Assembly: GCA_003427395.1 (NCBI GenBank)
Contig: BFEA01001079.1
Coordinates: 115,331-171,217, forward strand
DNA from: Chara braunii
Lineage: Eukaryota > Streptophyta > Charophyceae > Charales > Characeae
Length of the DNA: 55,887 nucleotides
Reading direction: 5' to 3'
The translations under genes and the position numbers were made by a program. Below the pieces are notes generated by a model that ran no database searches, was not told the DNA's origin, and saw only the letters and a list, made by a program, of their open reading frames with translations. Each line of letters opens with the position of its first letter. The first letter of the stretch is position 1. Below, piece after piece: positions 21,081 through 31,989 of this stretch.

Positions 21081-21671
21081 GACTAGTCCTTGTCGCCGTT
21101 GATTTTCCCTTTTGTCGTCTATCTTGTATCCTTTACACATATAGTGATATATGTATGCGTGCGAGCCTATGTTCTTTACCGTCCTTGTTTCTTTTCTTTT
21201 CTTTGTAGGATATTCCGTACTTTCGTGGTTATTTGGCCGTATTCATGTTTGTTTCTGATGTGTCTTTGTCTTTGTTTGTTTGTTGTTTTGTTTATCGCGC
21301 GGCCGTGGTTTACATCATATTTCATCAGGTGAGTACTTCATTTCCTTCGTTGTTCAGTTTCTTGTCGCTTGTTTACCCTTGGTTTCCGACTCGCTTCGCA
21401 TGCTTCGGAAATATTTAGGCAATGCCTTTGTTACTCTTGCGTCATTATATGTGCAGATTTTTGCCGATCGTCATTATAGTTCTCGCTTGTATTTCATCGT
21501 CTGTAATTATATCATATCATTTCCTTTTTCCTTTTATTTTATTTTATTTTATTTTATATTTTATTCTTTTATGTTTAGTTATATTTGTCTTCCCTTTCAG
21601 ATACTTCATTCAGCCACCTCGGAATTTGTGACGTCCTTCATTGTTTGTTTATATCATGTGGTTGGTGTCTC
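21081..21671 (-). repeat. Penelope terminal repeat (upstream copy)
   Basis: Counterpart of 15565-16203. Here the poly-T region is a short (TTTTA)n tract at about 21536-21560. It holds no ORF of its own that is shared with the other copy, apart from frames that read through its T-rich sequence. Confidence 0.88.
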
Positions 21672-21674
21672 ACA

Positions 21675-21957
21675 GTTCGAACTCAAGAAACACTCGTCTT
21701 CCAAGGAGCTTGCCATCTCTCGGTCGGACATAATTGGGGATTGGTTCAAACTGAAGAAACACTCGTCTTTCAAGGAGCTTGCCATCTCTCGGTCTTTCGC
21801 AAGAAGGGGGCTTCTCTACCTTGAGTCCCTTCCAATGGCCAGATCTCTCAGAGAACCACAGACTCTTCTATTCGGATCTTCTTTGGGACCACCGCACTAC
21901 CAGACCCTGGTCACAGAGGTGACTACCATATTAGACAGCTTAATCGCTCTATAGCTG
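21675..21957 (+). other. 69-bp tandem duplication and an unassigned open frame
   Basis: GTTCGAACTCAAGAAACACT...CATCTCTCGGTC at 21675 recurs at 21744 with a few changes. The + frame stays open from inside the terminal repeat to the TAG at 21952 (…FARRGLLYLESLPMARSLRE…). No domain recognised; the frame's start lies in repeat sequence, so I do not call a gene. Confidence 0.45.
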
Positions 21958-21991
21958 AGAGGGCCTGAGGGCCTGAGCTCATGTATACCCT

Positions 21992-22525
21992 ATGAATTTC
22001 CTTCCTTTGCTCCCAGTCCTGATTACACTCATATATAAGCGAAAATTATACAGTCAGGGGGTCCAGCGTTTTAAAAACGCCGGACCGCTGGACCCCAAGG
22101 AACAACAAATTTTGACGAGTTTTTGGCCAAAAAACTCCGTTTTAATTTCGTTCAAAAAATAAAAAATGTCCATTTTGACGAAATGGTCGTTAGAGTGCCT
22201 GAGCATAACTCCCATGAATTTCCTTCCTTTGCTCCCAGCCTTGATTACACTCATGTAGAAGCGAAAATTATACAGGCAGGGGGTCCAGCGTTTTAAAAAC
22301 GCCGGACCCCCAGGAACAACAAATTTTGACGAGTGTTTGGCCAAAAAACTCGGTTTCAATTTCGTTCAAAAAATAAAAAAATGTCCATTTTGTTTTGACG
22401 AGTTTTTGGCCAAAAAACTCGGTTTCAATTTTGTTCTAAAAATAAAAAATATCCATTTTGAGGAAATGGTCGTTAGAGCTTTACTCCCATGAATTTCCTT
22501 CCTCTGCTCCCAATCCTGATTACCT
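21992..22525 (+). repeat. Tandem repeat of about 222 bp (3 partial copies) with a strong hairpin
   Basis: ATGAATTTCCTTCCT... starts at 21992, 22214 and 22489. The third interval is longer because a block of about 55-65 bp (GACGAGTTTTTGGCCAAAAAACTC...) is itself duplicated. The first two units contain GGGGTCCAGCGTTTT then AAAACGCCGGACC; in the first unit GGGGTCCAGCG pairs with CGCTGGACCCC at 22085-22096. No coding potential. Confidence 0.85.
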
Positions 22526-22714
22526 CATGTATAAGCGAAACCAGGTATTGCTCTTGGATTCATGGTTTCTCTTTCGGGGTAGACTGTGAGGACCCCGGCC
22601 TCTCCGGAGCAAAGGGAAGCTGGCCCCGGTTCCCAGCCGAGGTGCAGCTCCCCTGGCCATCAATAGATGGAGTCATCTTTATAGGTAGGTACCTCGATCC
22701 TGATGGTGCTCTTA

Positions 22715-23525
22715 TCACCACCGATCTCGCATTCTCTTATTTCTGCGCCCCATCCAACTTTCTTTTCCCACCACACTTCCTTGTGACTCTTGTCGCGCAG
22801 GTGAAGAAGATGGCCCTGCCGACCGAGCCTTTGATGACCAGGGAGACTCATACTCCTCTTCTTCCTCAACTACCCTCTTGCCTTCATCTCTCTTCTCGCA
22901 ATTCCTCAATTTCTTTCTTTCCCTCGCCTCGCGCAGAATATAGCAGAGGCCCTGATTAAAATCTCCTTTTACAAAATTTCCTCGTATCTTGTCCCATATA
23001 AGTCTTCCCCCCGTCCCCCGAATCAGGTCTCGCTGCTCTGCACCTGAAAAATGCATGAGGAAGAAAAAATCATTTGTCATGCTCCGACGACGCACAAACC
23101 TTATATGAAGCACGCTCATATTCTGCCAGAAATTGTCCTGCCGACGCATAATCATATTGTTTCATCTTCTCAAGATCATCCCTGGTTAACTGCTCCTCAC
23201 CCAGTCGGTTCTCATTCCTCATGTCATTATGGAACCTCCTCCACGATGACTCTACCATTCCGATCAATTCACTGACTTCCTCCTTCAGGTCTACATGGAT
23301 AAACTTTATGACCTCCTTTAACATCTTCTCCTCATTCCATTCACGTTGAGACGCCAACTGTTTGACTTTATCGAGGAAGTCAGAGACATGACAACCATTG
23401 AAGAGGCCAATCTCCACTTTGGGTGCGTTTGCTCGCTCCCGATCCCGCCTATCGGCAAAATAAACGAGCTCCTTTACCCCACCCCTCTCTCGGAGGCCTT
23501 CCATCACGGACTCCTTCGATCCCAT
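22715..23525 (-). pseudogene. gag: Gag-like ORF of giant-LTR element B
   Basis: From ATG 23525 the - frame runs through a retrotransposon gag capsid-like domain: LFNGCHVSDFLDKV (the F-G...V..FL block), then alternating helices with WNEEKMLKEVIKFI, WRRFHNDMRNE and QFLAEYERASYKV. A one-base frame change near 23080 leads into the second open segment (23155-22715), with HFSGAEQRDLIRG, GGRLIWDKIRGNF and a charged tail. ATG lies three bases after a good 3' splice site (23529). No zinc knuckle, protease or pol follows; the sequence turns to unrelated tandem repeats near 22.5 kb. Orientation and position, downstream of the primer site at 26772, tie it to LTR copy B. Confidence 0.75.
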
Positions 23526-23528
23526 CTC

Positions 23529-23623
23529 CTGTTGGACAAACAACAATTGATTAGGATCGAGACCCGAGAAGAACTACACATTCGAAACATAATCTATCAC
23601 GACAAGCTTACACCTACACTCAC
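23529..23623 (-). other. Predicted 95-nt intron ahead of gag
   Basis: On - the sequence reads GCAAG|GTGAGT (donor at 23623) and TTGTTTGTCCAACAG|GAGATG (acceptor at 23529), with a CCTAATC branch-like word about 25 nt before the acceptor. Upstream, TATATAAAG lies at about 23655, so a short promoter and first-exon arrangement is possible. Equally, the acceptor could be used from the LTR donor at 26965. Confidence 0.45.
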
Positions 23624-23763
23624 CTTGCATACCTGTACGCAATGTACACTTTATATATGCAGGGTCCCTTACGACTGACTATAGGCAACTCCTACGTTAG
23701 GCATGAGGACGACCATAGCCGGGCCAAGAACAAGTGCACTTAGTGAGCCGGTGAAGACCCTTC

Positions 23764-24306
23764 CTAATGGACCACTGCTGCTCGAAACTCATCCCAGTCT
23801 TCAATTTCCTCATTTGGGTCATGAGAAATGACGTATATGTCAACTATATTGGCTGTGTGTCTGAGCCACTGACTAGGAGATGAGACTTTCGGGTCTAAGT
23901 ACAGACCGTATACTAGTTCACACGTATAACGCCCATACTCCCAGTCTCGCACTCTCAATGCGGCCTCTGTTGCAGCTTCTACCCTCTTTTGTCCCCCAAA
24001 ACACTTTTCCACGAGGAAATCTGGAAGAACGACTCTTAGAGGGGCTGAAAGAAGTTCAAGTTTTTCAGCACGCTTAACCTCTACATGGGTCACCACTTGC
24101 TCTTCTCCTTCATGGACTCTTTCTCTCGCCCATTTTGCTGCATCTGCTTCATCTACCCTCAAGGGTCTCGTAAGCAGACTCTCATGCCCCAATGCCAACT
24201 CAATCTCATGCAGGACCCAGAATGATGGCGGAGCGTATAGGGTCACCCTCACAATCGTGCAGTCCTGATTGTCATCGAAACCAAACTCGATCCAGGTGAA
24301 GATACC
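23764..24306 (-). CDS. Unidentified ORF in the leader of giant-LTR element B
   Basis: Open from 24306 (after a TAG) to the stop at 23764, about 180 codons, reading IVRVTLYAPPSFWVLHEI... DWEYGRYTCELVYGLYLDP ... DPNEEIEDWDEF. Composition is protein-like, mixed and charged, with no low complexity. It contains no methionine, so it would have to be an internal exon or use a non-ATG start. It lies between the primer-site leader and gag on the same strand. No family recognised. It could be an extra element gene, a captured host exon or an N-terminal extension of gag. Confidence 0.4.
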   Translation of the reverse strand, partial: GIFTWIEFGFDDNQDCTIVRVTLYAPPSFWVLHEIELALGHESLLTRPLRVDEADAAKWARERVHEGEEQVVTHVEVKRAEKLELLSAPLRVVLPDFLVEKCFGGQKRVEAATEAALRVRDWEYGRYTCELVYGLYLDPKVSSPSQWLRHTANIVDIYVISHDPNEEIEDWDEFRAAVVH

Positions 24307-26754
24307 CTATCCATTTGTACGCCCCACCAAGAAGAAATATATTCCCCCTCTTTAACCCGTCTTGGTTAGGACATCTCGAGTCCGCCTTCCCTTTCAGCTG
24401 GCAAGGCCATATTGGGATTTTTCCTAGCGTAAGGCATCCTGAGTTGCCTTAGCTCTGCCTGGGTTCTGCCCATCACAGACAAACGTCCTGCATACGCCTT
24501 CCGTTACCATGCTGACAATCGCATTCTACGACCTCAACTGTTAAAGCCTTAGCCTTAAGTAATCTTTCACTAAGTTCATCCTTTCCAGTATTTATGACCA
24601 TCTAACTTAGAAAAACTTATAGTGGTAATATATCATAATAATTGTTAATTCACAGATATCAAAAATATTTTATAATAATAATAACTCTTGAAAAATGATA
24701 TATCACATTTTAGTAATTGACAAAAATAATATTCGTAAAAATCAAATACATCATACTCAGGCTAGTCAATCACTAAAAACATAGACAACCACCTCATAGT
24801 GGTAGACCTACATCAAGACATATATCATATGATAAATATGTTATAATTAAATATGAAATCGTCAACCAACAGCATTCTCAAACATAATAATAACGAACGT
24901 ATCACATTCTACTCCCCAGCTTTGACAGAAGTATATTGTGGCGAGGGGTAGTGTAATTCTTTTCATAATGGATAACATCTCAAATCCCTGAGCCCCGCTC
25001 AAGGATTAAGCCTCACTGCTGCTCCTCCGATTCTAGCATTCACTCCTTGCAGACCTCTGCCGACAAAGTAAACAACCTCACCATACACGCTTCGGGATGT
25101 ATCGTCTCGTCCTGTGCTGATGAACCCGCTTGTCACAAAGAAAGTTAGGGATTCACCCCCTGCTTGGCATGTAGTAGCTGCTTTCCTCATAGACCAAAGT
25201 CTTACAAGACTCAAACACTTTCCTCCTTTTCAGTAGTAGTGTAGTTATTTTATCACAAGAGATACAACAACAACACCCCACTATGGACCACGAACATAGT
25301 TCCGGCGTGGGTCTCACTACTACTTACAAGACAACCTATAACTTCTTCAAAGCTATCTTTCAGGGAAACAATAACATTGGATTGTCGCCTTCCTTAGGGA
25401 AGACCTTACACATCGACCACTCCATGAGACAATTTCTTATTCCAGGAAGCGGTCACTCCATTCACCTCTGAATCCGCATCAGACGTGGATTCTGTGCAAC
25501 ATCTCTACCCCTTTTTGAAGAGCAATCTAAACAAACAAACTCATTTGCCAGTCATAAATCGATATTTAGACTTGAGACACTCATATAAATCCTTGCAGAT
25601 TGATAGGTTCAGACCAGTACTTCAGATAAATAACCTATGTGAATATCATCAAAAAAAAATGATCATCAAGCAAAACGACATCAAGTATATAGCCTCACAT
25701 AAATTAACATAAAACAGACTTACTAACGGTAAAATCTGACATATATGAATAAATTTAACATATAACTCAAAAGAAAGTCCATGAGAAAAATAGTCTCAAG
25801 TCCTTAGTTCAAATTTCATATAGATTCAAGTGGATGGTCCAAATCTTAAAAGGTACAGGTAGAGGCCTAACATCACCTACATCCCATCGTCCTAGCGAAA
25901 GTAAACGGGACGACCTAATTGTTAGCCCCTTTACTGTCACTCTTACTGCCTCTAGGGTCAGATACCACTTTTATAAGGAAGATGTCATACAGATCTACTA
26001 TCTTTTATTGTCATATAAATTGGTCAACCACTTACAACCCAGACTCAAACATCTCAGTCCATACTCATAAAAACTTTCAGCTTTCCTTAACCCATCTCTG
26101 CTCAAAGTGCTGAGACGACTCCTAACCTGACACTCAGGAGAGGAACTATACTTTCAACTCCTGGCAGAAGAATACTATCCCACTCATTCTTAGCTCCATT
26201 CAGATGCAACCCAAGCACTCAGATGACTCTTATGGCGGTCAAAAAAGGTACGTCAAATGACTAACTCTCACAATAGCGATGCTTTACCTTAGCCACGTCA
26301 AGCACGCAAAGCATCATCCCAATCTGCTGGCCATCTGATCAGAAGGGTTATCAATTCCAGCTATCATCATGCCAGTCAGGGCTCGTGAAAACATAATCAA
26401 AACACTTATCACTCTCGAGCCACCTCATACCTCGTCAATCAAAACCCAGTCGTCTCGACCAAAACCAGGTCACGCAATCAACCCTCACTTCATGCCTTAT
26501 CCAACATCGTTTGTAACCAACCGTTCCATCTAAACCAATCAATAAAGCAGAAGCAGTCATCTCGCCTTAGTCATCATCCAGCCTCAAATCTAGGCTCGAT
26601 CTATAAGGACTTCTTAGTCTTGCAACATCTCCAACGATAATCATAATATTAACAAATCACTTATACAGTCTAACAAAGACTTTCTTATTTGCCTATTTTC
26701 TTACTTCTAATACCCGGATGTCGTTCCACCAGGGACAACGGTAGACAACCGTTT
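24307..26754 (-). other. Leader of giant-LTR element B
   Basis: About 2.45 kb from the primer site to the first ORF, AT-rich in 24.6-24.9 kb, with no convincing ORF. Parts match, in inverse orientation, the leader of the divergent member on +: the words around GAGGTGAATGGAGTGACC (about 25465-25485, matching 49990-50010), GAGACCCACGCCGGAAC (about 25305, matching 50145), and GCGGGGCTCAGGGATTTGAG (about 24985, matching 50480). This conservation of a non-coding leader supports one family. Confidence 0.7.
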
Positions 26755-26772
26755 TCCCCGGCAACGGCGCCA
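26755..26772 (-). promoter_or_regulatory. tRNA-Asp primer-binding site of element B
   Basis: On - the sequence after the LTR end (GACA) and two G residues is TGGCGCCGTTGCCGGGGA. That is the exact complement of the 18-nt 3' end of plant-type tRNA-Asp including CCA, and a primer site commonly used by plant Ty3/Gypsy elements. It fixes the 3' boundary of the LTR and the direction of the element. Confidence 0.92.
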
Positions 26773-26960
26773 CCTGTCTAGCGCATCGGTCCGACACCAC
26801 ATCAAGGCATCGCGGGACCCTTCCGGCCGCGTCACGCAGGAGTTGGTTTAAATCCTTCGTCGCAAATATACATGGAGCTTCCATAAGCCGCTCCGGCCGA
26901 GTGCGCCAGCCATACCTCTCGCGAGCCTCTACGACAGGATAGGGCCTACGTGAGGCACGA

Positions 26961-26971
26961 CTTACCTCCAC
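26961..26971 (-). promoter_or_regulatory. Conserved 5' splice donor in U5, copy B
   Basis: On - GGTGGAG|GTAAGT with GT at 26965-26964, 190 bp before the LTR end, as in copy A. With the acceptor at 23529 it would remove the leader and the unidentified ORF and join the LTR exon directly to gag. Confidence 0.55.
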
Positions 26972-28439
26972 CTTACAGGAGTTGTCACCTCCCTTCGGTG
27001 GGCGTATCGCCGCCGAGCTACTTGTCCACAGTACGAAAGCTAATCAGTAGCAATCGCAGAGGTGGACCAGCCGAGGGCGTTTCTCGTTCGTTGTAGCATA
27101 GGGGGTACGCACGGTAATACGCCTCTATCGGACCCGCACGCGAACTGACATCCTGGGGGGCTGAAGTCCCAAGCGCGACTCGTCGTCGGTCGACTAGGAC
27201 GCATCCCACACACCACACGCATACCACTCTAACGAGCACAAAAATAAAACACACACACGCACACATACGAAACAACACAACACAAACAACGCGACAACGC
27301 TCCTAGCCCCTCGGTAACCATCCCATAACTTTCCGATGCGGAAATCGGATAGACGTCGCGCGCGGGACTTAGTATAAAACCGCGCGGACGCAGGGCTAAC
27401 TCATATCGGCTCTCAATGCAAGCGTACGCAAGCAGTCGCAATGATGACGTACTATGTAGTGCCCATAATCAAGCGGTCCCTCGTGGATCCGAGTACCGCT
27501 TATGACACTCAAGTGTCAGGCTCGAAGTGCCGTGAGAGTCTAATCTCTCACGACATTGCACGACTGAAGGAATAGTCGTGCAGCCGCCACGAGACCTCCG
27601 ACTTTTGGTCTGAGCGTCTCGGTAGGCAAGGCAAATAGGCTCTGCACGGGGGCAGATTCCTTCCCTGCAGTGTCTATGGTTTGGGATTTCCTGGACAAGG
27701 ACCTTGAATCCAGGCCCTGGACCAACGTCCGACTGAAAAACTCTTAAAAAACAAAGTTAAAAAGGGGAATCCCCCTTTTCTCTCAGGACACAATCTGGTT
27801 AACCCTTATGCACAATCTTTGTGGCCTCTCAAACACTCAGGCACTTATAAACATATGAGGGTTAGTTATATAGGACGATCACTTCTCACAGTCCAGTGAG
27901 GTTCCTCTCAACCATATATGTATGTAATCGCAGGCAGTCACATCCAGAAGCCGAACCACAACCATACCTGCAACCACATCAAAGATTCACCCTGAAGTGC
28001 ATGCACTACACGAGGTCACCTTCAATCATTCCTTGCACTCATACCCTTCGCTTTAGCCATACAAGCCTCACTCGTGCAACTCTTAAATAAATACTCAGTA
28101 CTTTTGTTGGATGGTCATTCAATAAAGTCCGGGTAAAAACACAACAAAACAGTTCAATCACAAGGCTAAAGCCTTTAGGTTGACAGGAGTGAATTAGAAT
28201 TGAATCGTAAACCGACGAATCGGCAACTGACCTGTTATCAATGATAACAGAAGATGATCCTCAAGGGATCAAGCTGAATCTAGTCCTGAACTTGAATCAG
28301 ACGATCAAGAGGACCTGTAACACATGACAGGTCAATGTCCCAGGCTAAACCTATAAGTCAATGGAGAACAATTTTCATATTATAATCTTACCCAAACCAT
28401 CTTAGTTAACTATATCTAAGTCTACCTCTATGTAAGTGC

Positions 28440-28990
28440 CATAATCTATCTCCTTTAAACTAAGAAAATTTTGGCAGCGCTTCCCATAAGAAAAGTGTCT
28501 TTCCAGAATTTATATAGGCTCAAATATGAAAAACATAAATAATCTTTAACTCTGGAAAGTCAAATTTTGTCCAACTCCCTGAATTAGTAAAAATTTGGGC
28601 AGCACTCCCTTTAGAAAGGTAGACTTCCCAGATTTACACCAAGTCAGATATGAACTCAAAAGACAACTCGAGCTCAACTTAGACAAGATTTAACTCACTC
28701 CTTAGTTTTGCAGAAATTTCGGCAGCACTCCCTTTAGAAAAGTGTTATTCCAAAATTTATACAAAGCTAAGTTCAGAATTTAGAAGTAACTTTGACTTCT
28801 CGAAGTCAAATGTTTGTCTAACTCCCTGAATTAGTAAAAAATTGGGCAGCATTCCCTTTAGAAAGGGAGACTTCCCAGATTTTTACTAGGTCAGATATGA
28901 AGAAAAGATAAGTTGAACTTTGATAAGTCAAAAGCTGACTAACTCCTTGGATTGTAGAAATTTCGGCAGCGCTTCCCGTACGGTAAGTAG
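28440..28990 (-). repeat. Hairpin array 2, copy B (5 modules)
   Basis: Reverse complement of the 123-bp modules of copy A: each has CCAAAATTT-like and AAATTTTGG-like arms around AGCACTCCCTTTAGAAAGG. Differences from copy A are scattered between arms and loops. Confidence 0.78.
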
Positions 28991-29289
28991 CTTGCCAAGA
29001 TTTATACAAAGCCAAGTATATAAAAAAAATGATCCAAGAAAATGCAAGAATTGACCTAAGTAAAAAAAACTATCACAGAAAATGTCGGAATTAAAACTAA
29101 CTTTTATCGCTCTAGCACGTGGCAAGCAACTAATGTAACTACCTATCAAACTGAAACTCGAACTAAGTAGTAGTCTCACTCGGTCACATGTAGGCCGAAC
29201 CACCAAGGTAAGTACTCTCACCATCCCCAAGTAAATCTAGACAAACAATAGTTCATAGTCTTTCATGATTTAGCCCTTTATACCCAGCT

Positions 29290-30200
29290 TACATAAGGCA
29301 TAAAGTCAGGTCACCCAAACTTATGCAATGTGCCGAACTTAGCCGAGAGGTATACACAAAACAGAGGGCACAACAACTTTTCTCTTCTTTGGGCATATGA
29401 CTAGACCATTCTAGTCGCCTTGAACTGTTTAACATATCCAAGTTATATATACTTGTCTTCACCTTTGTCTTCCAAGGCTGCATATGACTGAACTAACTTA
29501 AGTTCAGCCTGCCCCAGTTTACCATCAGTTTTATTCTTAGTTATACTCTCTTCAAGTTGTGATACGGCTATAGTCAGACCACCTAAACTTATAGAACAAT
29601 CTGATTAGCTCGTTCTTAGATAGAGTAGTAATAAGTATAGCCAAATTATAACCATTGGGTTCCAGCATGTGCGAGGCTTTGAGCTGACCCCCTGAACTTA
29701 CAAAAGGGTCTAGCGCTCTGCCAAGTTCTCTTCTCTCTGAACCATCATGTATGTGGCATTGAGTCAGACCCCCTGAACTTACAGAAGAATCTGCCTCTTT
29801 GCCAAAATTATTTCTTCAGAATAAAGAGCAGGAAGAGGTTGAGTCACCTGAACTTACAAAACAGCTCGGTCTGTTGTTCCGAAACCAGAGAAACAAGTAA
29901 AACCCCAATAAAAACAAAGGAAACCCAAGGCACCAAAACTTATTGAGCGCCCTGAGTCCCTGAAAATCAAGCACAATCAAAACCCTCACAGGTCAGAGCA
30001 GTCAGGCCACCTGAACTTATAGAACACCCTGACCCTCCATGCAAACCATATCACTGGGTCTCCCCAAACTTATGGGGACATCCCAGCCTTCAGAGTAATC
30101 AGACCCCCTAAACTTATAGAAGGGTCTGACTTCTCCATGCAAACCCAAAATAAAACAAAGCGCTAGGGTTCCCCAAACTTATGGGGACTCCCCAGCCTCA
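29290..30200 (-). repeat. Hairpin array 1, copy B (10 modules)
   Basis: Reverse complement of the copy A modules, seen on + as CC(A/C)CCTGAACTTA(C/T)AGAA cores at about 29300, 29568, 29687, 29763, 29843, 29932, 29998, 30052, 30096 and 30160. Arms include TCAGACC...GGTCTGA and CTGGG...CCCAG. All ten are present, in the same order as in copy A. Confidence 0.8.
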
Positions 30201-30717
30201 ACGACCCGGTCAATCATCATACAAATCCTCCCATCATCCCGCCCTTCCCTGATGCAGTTCTTTTCAAGAGTCTGACTTCATACAACCAATAAAGTTGAAA
30301 CTGAGACTTGAGCAGACATTCCTTTACTTTGTATTGTTCAGTGTCCTGAAAGTCAAACGAAGAAACAAAGTAGGGTTGCACCTCATATATTCAGTCAGGG
30401 ATGCAATAGGCGATACAGGTAGGGGTTATAACTGGGTTTATAGAGGGAAAGCACTTGTTACCTGCCAGTTCCTTACCTCCATAACTCCTCCTGAGTTCCG
30501 GCAGAGCTCCCGCAATCAGTGGATTGACTCCCCACAAAGTCATGTTGCGGTCCTACGGGTTGCAATCCCGCCTGCGGCCTTCCTCTCAAAACCATTGGAC
30601 TAAACTTAGAGTAAGAAAGGCAGAGTAAAAAATTGTTGAGACTCTGAGATCCAAGGAGGGTGCTCTCAGACTCGCGGGAGAGGGCCTTGCTGCCTTGATG
30701 CACCTGAGGGCCCCGCA

Positions 30718-31389
30718 ATGGCGGCCAACATAACAGCTCAGTCAACTCCTGAAGTCAAACTGCTGAACCAAACTCTCCTGGCAGACCCCCAATTTACAGC
30801 AACAACTCCCCTCCTTGTCCACAGCCCCAACCCCCTTCGCTGCTCGCGGTCCGAAACGCAATGGCCACTGCTCAAGACACGGGTTATAGGTCAAAAATAC
30901 AACTTTCCCCTTCCTCGTAGTGGAACATTAGCCCGGTCTAACCAGCTATGCAGCAGTCAATTATTGTGCCTTTGTGACGCAACGATTAGCAACACGTTTG
31001 ACGAGCCCAGCCAACGTGGCACCTGCGAGGAGCATGAGCCGGAATGCATAGTAATTTCTTCTCTGATCCTAGCAAAGTCAGTCATATAAGGCCTATCATC
31101 CATCACACAGGCCGGAACAACAAACTCTCCGACGGAAATATCATTAGTGAGACTAGCTACAACCCCCTCGACGATCGCCCACTTCTCTACTAGGCTATGC
31201 AAACAGCATATTGGGAGGCTGGAAAACCCGCAGTCTCCGTGGCCCGCCTGCTGTTACCTCGTTCGTTGGGGTGAGCAACGCATCGGCCCGCAACGAAGCC
31301 TGCAGCCTCGTGCCTGGTTCCCCCTCTTGTTGCTTTATCGAACAGCAACCAGCATCGTCAGTCGGTATGCAAGCTGCACCACCACCCAG
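30718..31389 (+). other. Antisense exon-like ORF segment in LTR copy B
   Basis: From ATG 30718 (MAANITAQSTPEVKLLNQ...) the + strand is open to a TAA near 31087, and after one frame change again to CACCCAG|GTGAGT at 31389. The same protein start is found in copy A (ATG 11607 on -), where a stop falls at a different codon (11362), so the two copies do not share inactivating changes. The donor is kept in copy A at 10937/10936. No known domain. Coding status is uncertain. Confidence 0.35.
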
Positions 31390-31521
31390 GTGAGTACTCT
31401 TCCTTGTTTCTCTTGTACACATAGCCTGTCAACGAGCATGGTCGGATGCATGTCCACGTGTCCCCCCACTGCCTTGCTTAACGGACTGAGCATCGCACTG
31501 ACCCGCATGTAAGTCCCCTCC

Positions 31522-31523
<2 letters not shown>

Positions 31524-31577
<54 letters not shown>
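31524..31577. repeat. (CT)n microsatellite in LTR copy B
   Basis: Pure CT repeat on +, followed directly by TTCTATCTTAG. Forms the polypyrimidine tract of the putative antisense acceptor at 31587. Confidence 0.95.
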
Positions 31578-31580
<3 letters not shown>

Positions 31581-31587
31581 ATCTTAG

Positions 31588-31989
31588 TTATATGCTTAAA
31601 CTGGGCGGGTGCTCCCGCCCGACCCGAGATCAACAGTCTGGGCTATTCTCGGTTCGCTCGCCGCTACCGAGGAAATCCTCGTTGGTTTCTCTTCCTCTAT
31701 ATGCTTGTCGTAGGCTGTTTTTTTGTGTGACAGCACCTGTCCAGCTAAGCGTTCCCTGCAGTTCGTCCCTCGTTGGTTTGGTCGACAAGTTGTGCAGTGT
31801 GGTGACCAACATGCAAGCCTCCATCCCCGTGGTTGCCCCTTCGTTACTCCGAACGACGGCCTGAGCACTGCCTCAGCCAGTAGGGAAGCCTTCAACCCGC
31901 TGCCTACCTTCAGTACGGTTTGGCCTGTGCTCGCATCGAGCTCCTCGAGCATACCGGCCAGGAATGAATCTCCCCAAGGGAGAGACCAG
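31588..31989 (+). other. Antisense exon-like segment in LTR copy B
   Basis: Bounded by (CT)n-TTCTATCTTAG| and GACCAG|GTACGT. Length is 402 nt against 403 nt in copy A (10744-10342). Carries an ORF from ATG 31592 to 31864 whose first about 45 residues are identical in both copies and then differ by a few substitutions. No known domain. The upstream 'intron' would be 31390-31587 (198 nt). Confidence 0.45.

Larger units (their letters stand above)
15565..21671 (-). mobile_element. Penelope-like retroelement with N-terminal GIY-YIG and SR/SAP-like first ORF
   Basis: Direct terminal repeats of about 0.6 kb (15565-16203 and 21081-21671) bound a - strand coding region: first ORF (20403-19133), GIY-YIG endonuclease (18885-18500), a linker with a Cys/His cluster (18272-17775) and reverse transcriptase (17167-16138). 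Terminal direct repeats, the RT signature RFVDD and a GIY-YIG domain define Penelope-like elements. The endonuclease is N-terminal to RT. That permuted order is known from a separate clade reported in green algae, protists and invertebrates, not from classical Penelope. Several frameshifts and stops make this copy inactive. Confidence 0.85.
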
